From: Pseudomonas sp. R37(2017) | GTDB lineage: Bacteria > Pseudomonadota > Gammaproteobacteria > Pseudomonadales > Pseudomonadaceae | Length of the DNA: 64,000 nucleotides | Assembly: GCF_002113375.1 (NCBI RefSeq) | Contig: NZ_NEHO01000006.1 | Coordinates: 186,001 to 250,000 of the forward strand | Direction of reading: 5' to 3' | Part shown: piece by piece, positions 38,042-47,044 of the stretch | How positions within the stretch are numbered: position 1 is the stretch's first letter | How the letters are laid out: each line of letters starts with the position of its first letter | Position numbers and translations under genes: made by a program | The notes under the pieces: generated by a model | The model's database searches: none | The model's input: only the letters and a program-made list of their open reading frames with translations | What the model was told of the DNA's origin: nothing

Positions 38042-39058
38042 ATGTCGGAAAAAGACACCATCTCCATTCAACTGGTGCGCGAAGCACTGTTGCAAAGCTG
38101 CGCGCCAGGAATCGCCACGAATGAGGTGTTGAGCAAGGTCGGTATCGACCCGATGCTATTGGGCAGCACCGACGCCCGTGTTCCCGCCACGGCTTATGCG
38201 CGCCTGTGGCGGTTGTTGGCTCGGCGTGGGGATGATGAGTTCTTTGGCATGGACCCACGTAAACTCAAATCCGGCAGCTTCGCGTTCCTGTGTCGCAGCG
38301 CCATGCTCCAGCCCAACGTGGCGGCGGGTGTGGCCAGCGGCCTGGGCTTTCTGTCGTTGATCCTCGAACACCTGCCGGCGCAATTGGTGCGTCAGCAAAG
38401 CCTGGCGGAAATCGTCCTGTTGGAGGACGACAACGATCCGCGCCGGGCTTTCACCTATTTCACCTACTGGATGATCGTCCACGGCGTTGCCTGCTGGCTG
38501 GCAGGACGGCGGATTCCGATCCTGGCGATTGAACTGCGTTGTGCGCAGCCGGATTTCTGCGATGACTATCAGGTGATGTTTTCCGAGAACCTGCGTTTCG
38601 ACCGCCCGCGCACGCGGATGATTTTCTCCGCCGATTACCTCGATTTGCCGATCAAGCGCAGCCCCGAGGAGCTCAAGCGATTCCTGGCCCATGCGCCGGC
38701 GAACATTCTGGTGAAATACCGCGATCCCGAGAGCCTGGCCGTTCGCATCAAACACGATCTGCGCCACCTGCCGGCCGAACACTGGCCGGAAACCGAAGCC
38801 CTGGCGCAACGCCTGTGCATGTCGGCTTCAACCTTGCGCCGGCGACTGGCCGAAGAAGGGCAAACCTATCAAGGTCTCAAGGACGGCGTGCGCAAGGAAC
38901 TGGCGATCGTCTGGTTGGCCGAACCCGCGATCAGCTTCAGTGAAATCGCCACGCGGCTGGGGTTTGCCGACGTCAGTTCGTTCTACAAGGCGTTTCGCAA
39001 GTGGTCGGGGTCGAATCCGGGGCATTACCGTAGCCTGATTCTCGATGACACCGAGTAG
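38042..39058 (+). CDS. AraC-family regulator with PF12625-type N-domain
   Basis: Regulator of 338 residues. The N-terminal three quarters resemble the arabinose-binding-like domain (PF12625) of OruR/ArgR-type and QS-linked AraC proteins. The C-terminal double HTH has LAQRLCMSASTLRRRLAEEG, then ISFSEIATRLGFADVSSFYKAFRKWSG and NPGHYR. The start at 38042 (MSEKDTISIQLVREALLQSC) is the most family-like. No divergent or downstream target operon is obvious: upstream is a REP region, downstream a convergent lipoprotein gene. The inducer is unknown. Confidence 0.9.
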   Translation: MSEKDTISIQLVREALLQSCAPGIATNEVLSKVGIDPMLLGSTDARVPATAYARLWRLLARRGDDEFFGMDPRKLKSGSFAFLCRSAMLQPNVAAGVASGLGFLSLILEHLPAQLVRQQSLAEIVLLEDDNDPRRAFTYFTYWMIVHGVACWLAGRRIPILAIELRCAQPDFCDDYQVMFSENLRFDRPRTRMIFSADYLDLPIKRSPEELKRFLAHAPANILVKYRDPESLAVRIKHDLRHLPAEHWPETEALAQRLCMSASTLRRRLAEEGQTYQGLKDGVRKELAIVWLAEPAISFSEIATRLGFADVSSFYKAFRKWSGSNPGHYRSLILDDTE

Positions 39059-39093
39059 GTTCAGCGGCGCTACAGCCCATTCTTCGCAGTCGT

Positions 39094-39564
39094 TCAGCGG
39101 CTGCCAGTGATCGGTCCCGGCAGATTGAGCGTGCCACTGTCGACGAAACGCATGGTGTTGAATATCCCACCCGAGAGCTTGCCGCGCAGGACATATGGCA
39201 TGTTGTTGAGCGTTCTCATCTGGCTGATGCCATAGGTCTGGCGGACCACCGAAAACGCCGAAACGCTGACCGGCACGCTCACGACGACGTCGGAGAAGCG
39301 CCCGATCGAGCCCCTCTCGTTGGTGACGCCGGAGGCGAATGGCTGGCCGTTGATATCCAGATCCAAAGCGACGCCGCTATAGGTGAGGTCGGTGTCATTG
39401 GGGTTCTGCACGCGGATGCTCACGGAAAAGCGCACTTCCATGCCTTCGCCTCGCAGGGGCTCTATACCCACGACGTTGATTTTCAACGGGTCTCGATTGG
39501 GCAGCGAGGAACAGGCGCTCAAGCAGAGCAGGAGGGAAATCAGGACCGCGTGGATGCTGCGCAT
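39094..39564 (-). CDS. LEA type 2 (WHy-domain) lipoprotein
   Basis: Lipoprotein of 156 residues. The signal peptide ends in the lipobox LSAC, followed by SSLPNRDPLKINV. The LEA2/WHy domain has VRFSVSIRVQNPNDTDLTYSGVALDLDINGQPF and FSDVVVSVPVSVSA. Bacterial members resemble plant stress-protective LEA14 and may sit in the outer membrane facing the periplasm. The ATG at 39564 gives the signal peptide directly; an upstream extension to 39666 overlaps the permease 3' end and lacks family features. It is downstream of the permease gene behind a terminator, so probably independent. Confidence 0.9.
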   Translation of the reverse strand: MRSIHAVLISLLLCLSACSSLPNRDPLKINVVGIEPLRGEGMEVRFSVSIRVQNPNDTDLTYSGVALDLDINGQPFASGVTNERGSIGRFSDVVVSVPVSVSAFSVVRQTYGISQMRTLNNMPYVLRGKLSGGIFNTMRFVDSGTLNLPGPITGSR

Positions 39565-39581
39565 GGACGTGCTCTCATCTG

Positions 39582-39614
39582 AAAAAGGGCTGAACCGCCA
39601 GCGACTCAGCCCTT
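39582..39614 (-). terminator. Rho-independent terminator after nucleobase permease
   Basis: On the minus strand AAGGGCTGA pairs with TCAGCCCTT (39606-39614 with 39585-39593) around a 12-base loop and runs into TTTTTC. It begins about 9 bases after the permease stop and ends just before the LEA2 start. Confidence 0.8.
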
Positions 39615-39622
39615 GAGCCCGT

Positions 39623-41095
39623 CTAGCGGTTTGACGGTGCGACCACCGCAGCCTTTGCGGGCTCATCCCTGGCGGTCACATCGGGGTTCTGCATCACCTG
39701 AAGCACGGAGGCCTCCGGATCGAATTCGTCCTCTTCCAGCTCGATGAACTCCTCGGGCAGGAAGATATTAAGAACGATAGCGCACAGCGCGCCGACGGTA
39801 ATGGGCGATTCGAAAATGTTATGCAGTGCCTTGGGCAGCTCACGCAAGACTTCCGGCACGGCGGCCACGCCCAGGCCCATGCCGAGTGAAATTGCCACGA
39901 TCAGCATGTTGCGCCGATGCAGGCCGGCCTCGGCGAGAATCTTGATCCCGGCCACGGCGACGGTGCCGAACATTACCAGCTCCGCGCCACCGAGCACCGG
40001 CTTCGGCATCAGTTGCAGTACCGCGCCGATCATCGGGAACAGTCCGAGCACCACCAGCAAGCCGGCAATGAAGTACGCCACGTAGCGACTGGCCACGCCC
40101 GTGAGTTGGATCACCCCGTTGTTCTGGGCGAAGGTCACCATCGGCATGCTGTTGAACACCGCGGCCATGGCGGAGTTGAGGCCATCGGCGAGCAGGCCGG
40201 ACTTGATCCGGCGGATGTACACCGGGCCTTTGACCGGTTGCCGGGAGATCATCGAGTTGGCCGTGAGGTCACCGGCGGCTTCCAGCGGCGAAACGAGGAA
40301 GATCACCGCCACCGGAATGAAGGCCACCCAATCGAAGGAGAACCCGTATTTGAACGGCACCGGTACGCTGACCAGCGGCACCTCGGGCAGGCTGCCGAAA
40401 TCCACCTGGCCCGTGAGCCATGCCACCATGTAGCCCAGGGTCAGGCCGATGACAATCGCCCCCAGGCGCAGAAACGGCACGTCGACCCGGTTCAACACCA
40501 CGATGGTCCCCAGTACCAGCGCCGCCAGGGCCACGTGACTGGCAGCCCCCAGGTCCTGGGCGCCGAAGCCCCCGGCGATGTCGGTCATCGCCACCTTGAT
40601 CAGCGACAAACCCATCAGCGTGATGATCGTTCCGGTCACCACCGGGGTGATCAACATGCGCAGTTTGCCAATGAACTGGCTCAACACCACTTCGATGAAC
40701 GCGGCGAAAAAACACACGCCGAAGATGGTCGAGAGAATTTCATCGGTGCCGCCACCTCGCGCCTTGACCATGAAACCGGCGCTTAGAATCACGCTGATGA
40801 ACGAAAAACTGGTGCCTTGCAGGCACAACAGGCCTGAGCCCACAGGGCCAAAACGCCGCGCTTGCACGAAAGTCCCCAGGCCGGAGACGAACAGCGCCAT
40901 GCTGATCAGGTAAGGAATTTCGCTTTGCAGGCCCAGCGCGCTGCCCATGATCAGCGTCGGGGTGATGATGCCGACAAAACTCGCCAGCACATGTTGCAGG
41001 GCGGCGAAGACGGTGGCGGTCAGGTGCGGGCGGTCGTTGAGGCCGTAGATCAGGTCATTGTTGTGTGGCGCGAGGGATTTTTCGGAGGCGGTCAT
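39623..41095 (-). CDS. NCS2-family xanthine/uracil permease
   Basis: Nucleobase:cation symporter of 490 residues with about 14 membrane segments. It has the conserved LQHVLASFVGIITP in TM1, the QGTSFSFISVI region, the TM8-9 region SPLEAAGDLTANSMISRQP, and the signature FAQNNGVIQLTGVASRYVA, followed by PKPVLGGAELVMFGTVAVAGI. The glutamate in TM8 and QNNG loop are those of xanthine/uric acid transporters (XanQ, UacT); a uracil specificity is less likely. The C-terminus has an acidic cytosolic tail (EEFIELEEDEFDPE). It is monocistronic, ended by a terminator. Confidence 0.9.
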   Translation of the reverse strand: MTASEKSLAPHNNDLIYGLNDRPHLTATVFAALQHVLASFVGIITPTLIMGSALGLQSEIPYLISMALFVSGLGTFVQARRFGPVGSGLLCLQGTSFSFISVILSAGFMVKARGGGTDEILSTIFGVCFFAAFIEVVLSQFIGKLRMLITPVVTGTIITLMGLSLIKVAMTDIAGGFGAQDLGAASHVALAALVLGTIVVLNRVDVPFLRLGAIVIGLTLGYMVAWLTGQVDFGSLPEVPLVSVPVPFKYGFSFDWVAFIPVAVIFLVSPLEAAGDLTANSMISRQPVKGPVYIRRIKSGLLADGLNSAMAAVFNSMPMVTFAQNNGVIQLTGVASRYVAYFIAGLLVVLGLFPMIGAVLQLMPKPVLGGAELVMFGTVAVAGIKILAEAGLHRRNMLIVAISLGMGLGVAAVPEVLRELPKALHNIFESPITVGALCAIVLNIFLPEEFIELEEDEFDPEASVLQVMQNPDVTARDEPAKAAVVAPSNR

Positions 41096-41192
41096 GGTGG
41101 TTTGCGTGCCAGGAGGCGGGCCGGGTCGGAAAATGGAGGCGCAGAATGCCAGAACCGCCCGGCCACGGCAAAAGATCCACCAAAACAGTGAT

Positions 41193-41900
41193 TTACAGGC
41201 GTGGAGCGAACACTTCGCCGACGCTGCGGCGTTTGGCGTGCAATTGGCTGGCCTGGATCAACTGTTCGAGGTCCTCGGGCGTGACGTCGTAGAACGCCTC
41301 CATGTCAGCCAGCGCCAGTTTCAGGTCGTCGGCGGTGATGGCCTGACTGTCCACCGGCGGGTGATCGGCAGGAATCCTGGCCACCGGCTCGCTGGTACTC
41401 TTGGGGTAACGAACGCGGGTCAGGTTGTTGTAGGCCAGGGCGCAGAGCAGCATCGTCGCCGCGCTGAGCATCACCGGTTCAATGGCCCTCCAGTCCATGG
41501 CAATGGTCGCCGGATCCGCCAGCACCAGGGTCAGGGCCAACGCACCGGCCGGTGGATGCAGGCACCGCAACCAGCACATCAGGATCAACGCCATGCCCGC
41601 CGCCAGGCATGCGCTACCGAGGGTTCGGCCCAGCACATGGGCCACCAGCAAGGCGATCACTCCGGCGCACAAGTAACCGCCGACAATCGACCAGGGTTGG
41701 GCGAGCGCGCCCGAAGACACGGCAAACAACAGCACTGCCGATGCCCCCAGCGGACCGATCAGGTGCTGGGCCACCTCAATGCCAAACACCTGGCTACAGA
41801 GCCATACGCTGAGCAGCGTGCCCAGGGCCATGCCGATGGCGGCGCGGCTCCATTCGGTGGGGCGGGTATTGATGGCGGCGGGCAACCAGCGAGCAAGCAT
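41193..41900 (-). CDS. HPP-family membrane protein
   Basis: Protein of 235 residues: four to five hydrophobic helices with the name-giving CLHPPAGALALTLVLA motif, and WSRAAIGMALGTLL at the first helix, then a cytosolic C-terminal part of about 65 residues (TADDLKLALADMEAFYDVTPEDLEQLI) in place of the CBS pair seen in longer members. Plant and cyanobacterial HPP proteins transport nitrite; bacterial roles are mostly unknown. The ATG at 41900 has GGAG eleven bases upstream. The open frame further upstream crosses a terminator and is not coding. Confidence 0.88.
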   Translation of the reverse strand: MLARWLPAAINTRPTEWSRAAIGMALGTLLSVWLCSQVFGIEVAQHLIGPLGASAVLLFAVSSGALAQPWSIVGGYLCAGVIALLVAHVLGRTLGSACLAAGMALILMCWLRCLHPPAGALALTLVLADPATIAMDWRAIEPVMLSAATMLLCALAYNNLTRVRYPKSTSEPVARIPADHPPVDSQAITADDLKLALADMEAFYDVTPEDLEQLIQASQLHAKRRSVGEVFAPRL

Positions 41901-41934
41901 TCTGAACAAAACTCCAGCACAGAAAAAACGAGTC

Positions 41935-41972
41935 AAAAAAAAGGGCTTGGCTGGTAAACCCAGAAAGCCCTT
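41935..41972 (-). terminator. Rho-independent terminator after MFS gene
   Basis: On the minus strand AAGGGCTT pairs with AAGCCCTT (41965-41972 with 41941-41948) around a 16-base loop and is followed by an eight-T run. It lies about 90 bases beyond the MFS stop and just upstream of the HPP start. Confidence 0.85.
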
Positions 41973-42062
41973 GAAGGTGTTCCAACTGTTGGGGCAGGAA
42001 CGCACACAGTGTGCCGGTCAATCAATGCGCTGACAAATTCATATTAATGAGCATTTAGTGCA

Positions 42063-43247
42063 TTAATGTTGCTTTAAACCCGGTCGACGGCCACTCATGA
42101 AGCACAGTAACCCACCCAATCCAGCGAGGGCACTCAAGGCATAAAACATCGTCGGGGCGGGTGTGTGCATCAGCAAAAAGCCGCTGATTACCGGGCTCAG
42201 GGCGCCACCCAGCGCGGCAAGGTTCTGTGCGCCGTAGTAACTGCCGCGCAGTTCTTCGGGGGCCAGGGTGTCGACGAACAGGAACTCGGCCGGGTAAATG
42301 ATGATTTCACCGAGGGTGAACACAAACATCGCCACGCACCAGCTCACCAGGCTATCGGCCAGGCTGAAGCCGATCAGGCCAAGGATGAACAGACCTGTGC
42401 CGGCCACTATCCATTGACGCAGCTGCTCGCGTTTGAGAAAGCGTCCGACCTGATATTGCAGAAGGATCACGCTGAGGGCATTGCAGGCCAGCAGGGCGGC
42501 CATGACATCCATGGTGTGTTTGGAGTCACTGGTCACCAGCAAATACTGCGACAGGTAAAACGTGAAGCGACCGTGCACCACGGTACTCAGCAGGCAACCG
42601 GCGGTGAACATGATCAGGGTGCGGTCGTTTTTCAGGGTGATCAGGGTTTTCAGAAAGCTCTGTGCCTGACCGCCGACAGACCCACGCGCCGGATCCGTCG
42701 CGATCCCGGTCATCAGGAAAATGCTGAAAAAAGCGATGGTTGCGGCTACCAGGAATGGCGCACTGGCAAAAGCACCGGCAATCAGCACGCCAAGCATCGG
42801 CCCGACAGCGTAGCCAATGTTGGTCAGGGTATAGCTCAAGGAAAACGCTTTGGCACGCTGACCCATGGGCAGGTTTTCACTGAGTATCGCTTTGGAGCCA
42901 ATCAGGAACAGCGCCGACGCGGTTTCAGTGACGATCAGGGTCATCGTGGTCAGGTAGAGGTTGTCGGCGAATGTCAGCAGCACCAGACCGATGGCACTGG
43001 AGAGCATGGCGAGGATCAGCAGCCGGCGTTTTTCGAAGCGATCAATGATGTAGCCGCCATACAGCGAGAGCAGGGTGGCGACGAACACCGCAATGCCCAG
43101 CAGCAGGCCAACGTCCTGCTGGTTGAGGCCAAGCTTGTCGCTGACGAACAGGGTGAGCAAAGGGCTGGTGATGGCACGGCTGACGACGATGGTCAGCGAG
43201 CAGGCCAGCAGGCGGCGGATGATGGGGGAATAGGTGGTGATGGTCAC
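42063..43247 (-). CDS. MFS transporter
   Basis: Twelve-helix major facilitator protein of 394 residues. The loop 2-3 motif is GGYIIDRFEKRRLL, followed by motif-C-like GYAVGPMLGVLIAGAF in TM5, which points to a drug:H+ antiporter (DHA1) type resembling MdtH/YdeE-like efflux pumps. The second half (TLGEIIIYPAEFLFVDTLAPEELRGSYYGAQNL) is close to the MdtH pattern. The substrate is unknown. The start at 43247 has AAGGA upstream. It follows the arn operon on the same strand but a hairpin separates them, so it is likely independent. Confidence 0.88.
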   Translation of the reverse strand: MTITTYSPIIRRLLACSLTIVVSRAITSPLLTLFVSDKLGLNQQDVGLLLGIAVFVATLLSLYGGYIIDRFEKRRLLILAMLSSAIGLVLLTFADNLYLTTMTLIVTETASALFLIGSKAILSENLPMGQRAKAFSLSYTLTNIGYAVGPMLGVLIAGAFASAPFLVAATIAFFSIFLMTGIATDPARGSVGGQAQSFLKTLITLKNDRTLIMFTAGCLLSTVVHGRFTFYLSQYLLVTSDSKHTMDVMAALLACNALSVILLQYQVGRFLKREQLRQWIVAGTGLFILGLIGFSLADSLVSWCVAMFVFTLGEIIIYPAEFLFVDTLAPEELRGSYYGAQNLAALGGALSPVISGFLLMHTPAPTMFYALSALAGLGGLLCFMSGRRPGLKQH

Positions 43248-43268
43248 GGAGTGAATGTCCTTATTCGA

Positions 43269-43288
43269 TCAGGCCGGCATCGGCCTGA
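43269..43288. terminator. Hairpin at end of the arn operon
   Basis: TCAGGCCG and CGGCCTGA form an 8-bp perfect stem with a GCAT loop, about 50 bases after the last gene of the arn operon and before the MFS start. There is no T-run, so termination is plausible only. Confidence 0.45.
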
Positions 43289-43336
43289 CCGTGAGCGCTA
43301 CTCTAGCAGTTGGACACTCGGTCGTTGCTACGGGAT

Positions 43337-44920
43337 TTACTTGAGGTGCAGCAGCACGAAATCATTGTTGTCGAACCGCCCGCTCAGCACTGGCGGCAAT
43401 GCACCAACAGCCGTGCCGTGTAGTGCCTTGTAGGCGTTCAGGTCCATCATCAGCCACGCCGGGCCTCTGAGGGTTTCGAGTTCCGGTGGGGTGTCGGTGA
43501 AAACCGGATGCAGGTCCTGCGGGATGTTGACCATGAACTTGATGGCCTTGGCGTCTTTGCCCATCCCGTGCATGACCAGCGGAGCCGGGTCTTTTTGCAC
43601 GAGCTCAAAAGCCTCGCGGCTGAAGGTTCGGGTGTCGTAGAGCTGTCGCTGGACGGGTTCGAATTGCAGGATATAGAACGACCAAAGGGCCAGAACCGCG
43701 CAGGCAGCCAGTGCCTGCGCGCGCCAGCGGGATTGCTTGAACGCTGCCAGGGCGACCGCTTGCAGCAACCCGAGGATGATGAACAAAGAGGTGAGGCGAG
43801 CCACTTCCTCGGGAAATGTCTGCCGTATGACCAGCAGTGTCACGATCAGCAGGCTCGGGGTCAGCAACCAAAGTCCCTGCATCAACCCCCGCAACCAGAC
43901 AAACAATCGGCCTTGAGTGGCATAAAACGGATACGCCGCCACGATCGCCGCCATAGGCAACATCGGCAGCAGGTAGCGGGCCTTTTTCGCCTGGGGGACG
44001 GAAAGGCCGACCATCACGATCAGCCCGGCCGCTGCGCAGTACTGCAACAGGCGCAAGGCCGGTCCGACTTGCCGCGGCCCTGTAAACGCAACGGCACCCA
44101 GCGCCAGTACTGCCAACGGCCAGGCCAGCGCGTAATTGCCCATCGAACTGGTGAAGTAATACAACACACCGCTGCTGCCTTCACTGCCGTCCATGCGCCC
44201 CATGAACTGCATGCGAATCACGTCCTGCAAGAAGGTCGGGCCGCCGCTGACGTCCGCCAGCCACAACAACAGCCCGACGCACACCGCCAGCAGCATGGAG
44301 GCCAGCAAGCCGAAGACGAGCAACCGCCGCCATTGACGATCGAGCAGAAAGCAGCTGCAGAGCATTCCGGTCGGAACCACCAGGCCAATGGGTCCACGAA
44401 TCCAGAAGCCCAGCATCAGCAAGGCAAAGATCAGCACCCAGCGGCGCGACGCCGCAAAGTGATCGGCGGCATAACCGAGGTAGAACACGCTGAACGCAAC
44501 GGCCGCGAGCATCAGGTCGAGGGAAACGGCGCGGGTTTCGGTGATGAAGGTGTTGGTCAACAGCATCAAGGCGATGCTCAGCAGCGCCCAACGTGTGGAG
44601 TAGGGGGCCAGCAGGCGGTACTTCAAGGTGACGATAACCGCTGCGGCAATGGCGCTCGGCAGCCACGCGGTCAGGCTGGTGACCTGGCCGAAGGGCAGTG
44701 AAAGCAGCCAGATGAATAGCGTTGAAAGTCCCGAATAGTCTGCGTAGGGCTGGCCATAGGTCGTCGGAAAAAACGACGGGCCATTGCGCAGCATCTCCTG
44801 GGCGAACAGCACGAAGCGCGAATCGAAGCCGATGACCGCCTGCTGATACATCCCGGCGCAGAACAACAACAGCGCCAACAGACCCAGTGCAAGGGACTGT
44901 CGGCGGATGTGGGGGGGCAT
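43337..44920 (-). CDS. ArnT-like GT-C glycosyltransferase (PMT_2 family)
   Basis: Membrane glycosyltransferase of 527 residues with about eleven helices and the GT39/GT83-type fold. The first periplasmic loop has GFDSRFVLFAQEMLRNG in place of the DETRYA of ArnT; later parts include RAVSLDLMLAAVAFSVFYLG and PQAKKARYLLPMLP. It is distinct from both ArnT proteins in the window. The best start is ATG 44920, three bases after the ugd stop; ATG 44953 inside ugd is an alternative. As last gene of the arn operon it probably transfers a sugar from a polyprenyl-phosphate donor to lipid A, core or another envelope acceptor. The substrate is inferred from context only. Confidence 0.82.
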   Translation of the reverse strand: MPPHIRRQSLALGLLALLLFCAGMYQQAVIGFDSRFVLFAQEMLRNGPSFFPTTYGQPYADYSGLSTLFIWLLSLPFGQVTSLTAWLPSAIAAAVIVTLKYRLLAPYSTRWALLSIALMLLTNTFITETRAVSLDLMLAAVAFSVFYLGYAADHFAASRRWVLIFALLMLGFWIRGPIGLVVPTGMLCSCFLLDRQWRRLLVFGLLASMLLAVCVGLLLWLADVSGGPTFLQDVIRMQFMGRMDGSEGSSGVLYYFTSSMGNYALAWPLAVLALGAVAFTGPRQVGPALRLLQYCAAAGLIVMVGLSVPQAKKARYLLPMLPMAAIVAAYPFYATQGRLFVWLRGLMQGLWLLTPSLLIVTLLVIRQTFPEEVARLTSLFIILGLLQAVALAAFKQSRWRAQALAACAVLALWSFYILQFEPVQRQLYDTRTFSREAFELVQKDPAPLVMHGMGKDAKAIKFMVNIPQDLHPVFTDTPPELETLRGPAWLMMDLNAYKALHGTAVGALPPVLSGRFDNNDFVLLHLK

Positions 44921-44925
44921 GAGGT

Positions 44926-46305
44926 TCAGGCGACCACGGCTTCGCTTGGCCATTTCTGGTGAGGCATCGGCAATTTGCGCGATTCGCCCCGGCCGATCGG
45001 GAAGTAGGTGAAGCCGATACGTGCCAGGCGGTCCGAGTCGTACAGGTTGCGGCCATCGAAGATCACCGGTGCCCTGAGCCGCTGCCGGATCAACTCGAAG
45101 TCCGGTGCCTTGAACTGTTGCCATTCGGTGCAGATGATCAGTGCGTCGGCACCGGACAAGACGGACTCGGGCGTACCCATGAGCATCAGTTTCGACTCAT
45201 CGGGATACAGCTTCTGGGTTTCCTGCATGGCTTCGGGATCGAATGCGCGGACATTCGCACCGGCGGCCCACAGCGACTCCAGCAACACCCGGCTCGGTGC
45301 ATCGCGCATGTCGTCGGTGTTTGGCTTGAACGCCAGGCCCCACAAGGCAAAGGTTTTACCTCGCAAGTCACCTTTGTAGAAGGCGTTGATGCGTTCGAAC
45401 AACTTGTGTTTCTGCCGCTCGTTGATGGCTTCCACCGCTTGCAACAGGTCGCTGGAGCAGTGGGCCTCTTCGGCGCTGTGGATCAGGGCGCGCATGTCCT
45501 TGGGGAAGCACGAACCACCGTAGCCGCAACCGGGGTAGATGAAGTGGTAGCCGATACGTGAGTCGGCGCCGATGCCCAGGCGTACCGATTCGATGTCGGC
45601 GCCCAGGTGTTCGGCCAGTTCGGCGATCTGGTTGATAAAGCTGATCTTGGTCGCCAGCATGCAGTTGGCGGCGTATTTGGTCAGCTCGGCGCTGCGCAGG
45701 TCCATGAACATGATGCGCTCGTGATTGCGGTTGAAGGGCGAGTACAGGTCACGCATCACTTCACGCACTTCATCGCGTTCACAGCCGACGATGATACGGT
45801 CCGGGCGTCGGCAGTCGGCCACCGCCGATCCTTCTTTCAGGAACTCCGGATTGGAGACGATATCGAACTGCAGCAAGCGCCCGGCGTTGAGCAGGCATTT
45901 GTCGATGTGTGCACGCAAGGCGTCGCCAGTGCCGACCGGGACGGTGGATTTTTCCACCAGGATCGCTGGCAGTTCACGATGCCGTGCGACCGCTTCGCCT
46001 ACCGACATCACGTAACGCAAGTCCGCCGAGCCGTCGTCCCGGGACGGTGTACCGACCGCGATGAACAGCACCTGACCGTGCTGGACCGCAAACTTTTCGT
46101 CACTGGTGAATTGCAACCGTTTGGCGTCAAGACCCTCGCGTACCAGGCTGGCGAGTCCGGGTTCGAAAATACTGACGTGGCCCTGCTTGAGCAGTTCGAC
46201 TTTTTTTTCGTCGACGTCCATGCAAACCACGTCGTGGCCGACTTCCGCCAATACCGCTGCCTGCACCAGGCCAACATAACCGCTACCAAACACACTGATT
46301 TTCAT
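44926..46305 (-). CDS. ugd: UDP-glucose 6-dehydrogenase Ugd
   Basis: NAD-dependent enzyme of 459 residues that makes UDP-glucuronic acid, the precursor of L-Ara4N. N-terminal Rossmann motif [21 protein letters not shown]; catalytic Cys266 in [18 protein letters not shown]; conserved [11 protein letters not shown] and [16 protein letters not shown] in the C-terminal domain. The ATG at 46305 overlaps the arnF stop (ATGA) and has AAGGAG upstream. Its presence inside the operon keeps donor supply coupled to the arn enzymes, as in P. aeruginosa pmrE. Confidence 0.95.
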   Translation of the reverse strand: MKISVFGSGYVGLVQAAVLAEVGHDVVCMDVDEKKVELLKQGHVSIFEPGLASLVREGLDAKRLQFTSDEKFAVQHGQVLFIAVGTPSRDDGSADLRYVMSVGEAVARHRELPAILVEKSTVPVGTGDALRAHIDKCLLNAGRLLQFDIVSNPEFLKEGSAVADCRRPDRIIVGCERDEVREVMRDLYSPFNRNHERIMFMDLRSAELTKYAANCMLATKISFINQIAELAEHLGADIESVRLGIGADSRIGYHFIYPGCGYGGSCFPKDMRALIHSAEEAHCSSDLLQAVEAINERQKHKLFERINAFYKGDLRGKTFALWGLAFKPNTDDMRDAPSRVLLESLWAAGANVRAFDPEAMQETQKLYPDESKLMLMGTPESVLSGADALIICTEWQQFKAPDFELIRQRLRAPVIFDGRNLYDSDRLARIGFTYFPIGRGESRKLPMPHQKWPSEAVVA

Positions 46306-46703
46306 GGGGCACTCCTTAATTCGGGCGCACGAGCAGGTCGAGAATTGATGGTAATGACGCCGAGGATGACCAATGCCACGCCAAGGCTTTTTGACAGGCT
46401 GAACGATTCGTTGAACAGCGGCAGGCTGGCGGCCAGCAGATACACCAGCGCATAACTGACGCTCAGCAACGAGTAGGCACGGCCCAGGGGCAGGTCCCGC
46501 AGGGCGGCAAGCCAAGAGAGCATCGACAAGGCATAGGCGAAGATCGCCGCAAGCACCACGGCAACCGCTGTCAGGTCGATGTGGGCGCTGAGCCATTGTT
46601 CGGGTTGTGGCAGGTGACTCATGCTCCAGCGCATGCCCAATTGGGCGGCGCTGACCAGCAACACGCTGCCCAGTGCGAAGGTGATACCGCGAGTCGGGTT
46701 CAT
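46302..46703 (-). CDS. arnF: Undecaprenyl-phosphate-L-Ara4N flippase subunit ArnF
   Basis: Small multidrug resistance-like membrane protein of 133 residues with four helices ([74 protein letters not shown]). With ArnE it moves undecaprenyl-phosphate-Ara4N across the inner membrane. Overlaps arnE and ugd by ATGA at both ends. A little longer at the N-terminus than ArnE, as usual. Confidence 0.9.
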   Translation of the reverse strand: MNPTRGITFALGSVLLVSAAQLGMRWSMSHLPQPEQWLSAHIDLTAVAVVLAAIFAYALSMLSWLAALRDLPLGRAYSLLSVSYALVYLLAASLPLFNESFSLSKSLGVALVILGVITINSRPARAPELRSAP

Positions 46704-47044
46704 GCGTGTTGCCCCAGCAATGCCACGCCGCCGATCACCAGTGCCACACCCAGCCAGTGGCGGCGGTCGATGGTTTCGTGGAACACGAAACGCGCAACCA
46801 GGGTGATCAGCACGAAGTTCAGGCTCAGCATCGGATAGGCGATCCCGACTTCCAGGCGTTGCAGTACCAACAGCCACACCAGCAGGCCCAGTCCCAAAGA
46901 GGCCAGGGCCAGCCAGAGCCAGGGCGAGCGTAGCTTGTCGACCCACCCGGAAGGCTTGCCGCGCCAGCTTTCCACGGCATATTTCTGAGCGATCTGGCCC
47001 AGGCAAGTCAGCAGGCAGGCGACTAGTAGCAAGAGCAGGCTCAT
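46700..47044 (-). CDS. arnE: Undecaprenyl-phosphate-L-Ara4N flippase subunit ArnE
   Basis: SMR-like protein of 114 residues with four helices; it starts [21 protein letters not shown] and ends [12 protein letters not shown]. Conserved [20 protein letters not shown] in helix 3 region. Partner of ArnF. The ATG at 47044 overlaps the arnT stop; the long upstream extension of the frame is an arnT shadow. Confidence 0.9.
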   Translation of the reverse strand: MSLLLLLVACLLTCLGQIAQKYAVESWRGKPSGWVDKLRSPWLWLALASLGLGLLVWLLVLQRLEVGIAYPMLSLNFVLITLVARFVFHETIDRRHWLGVALVIGGVALLGQHA

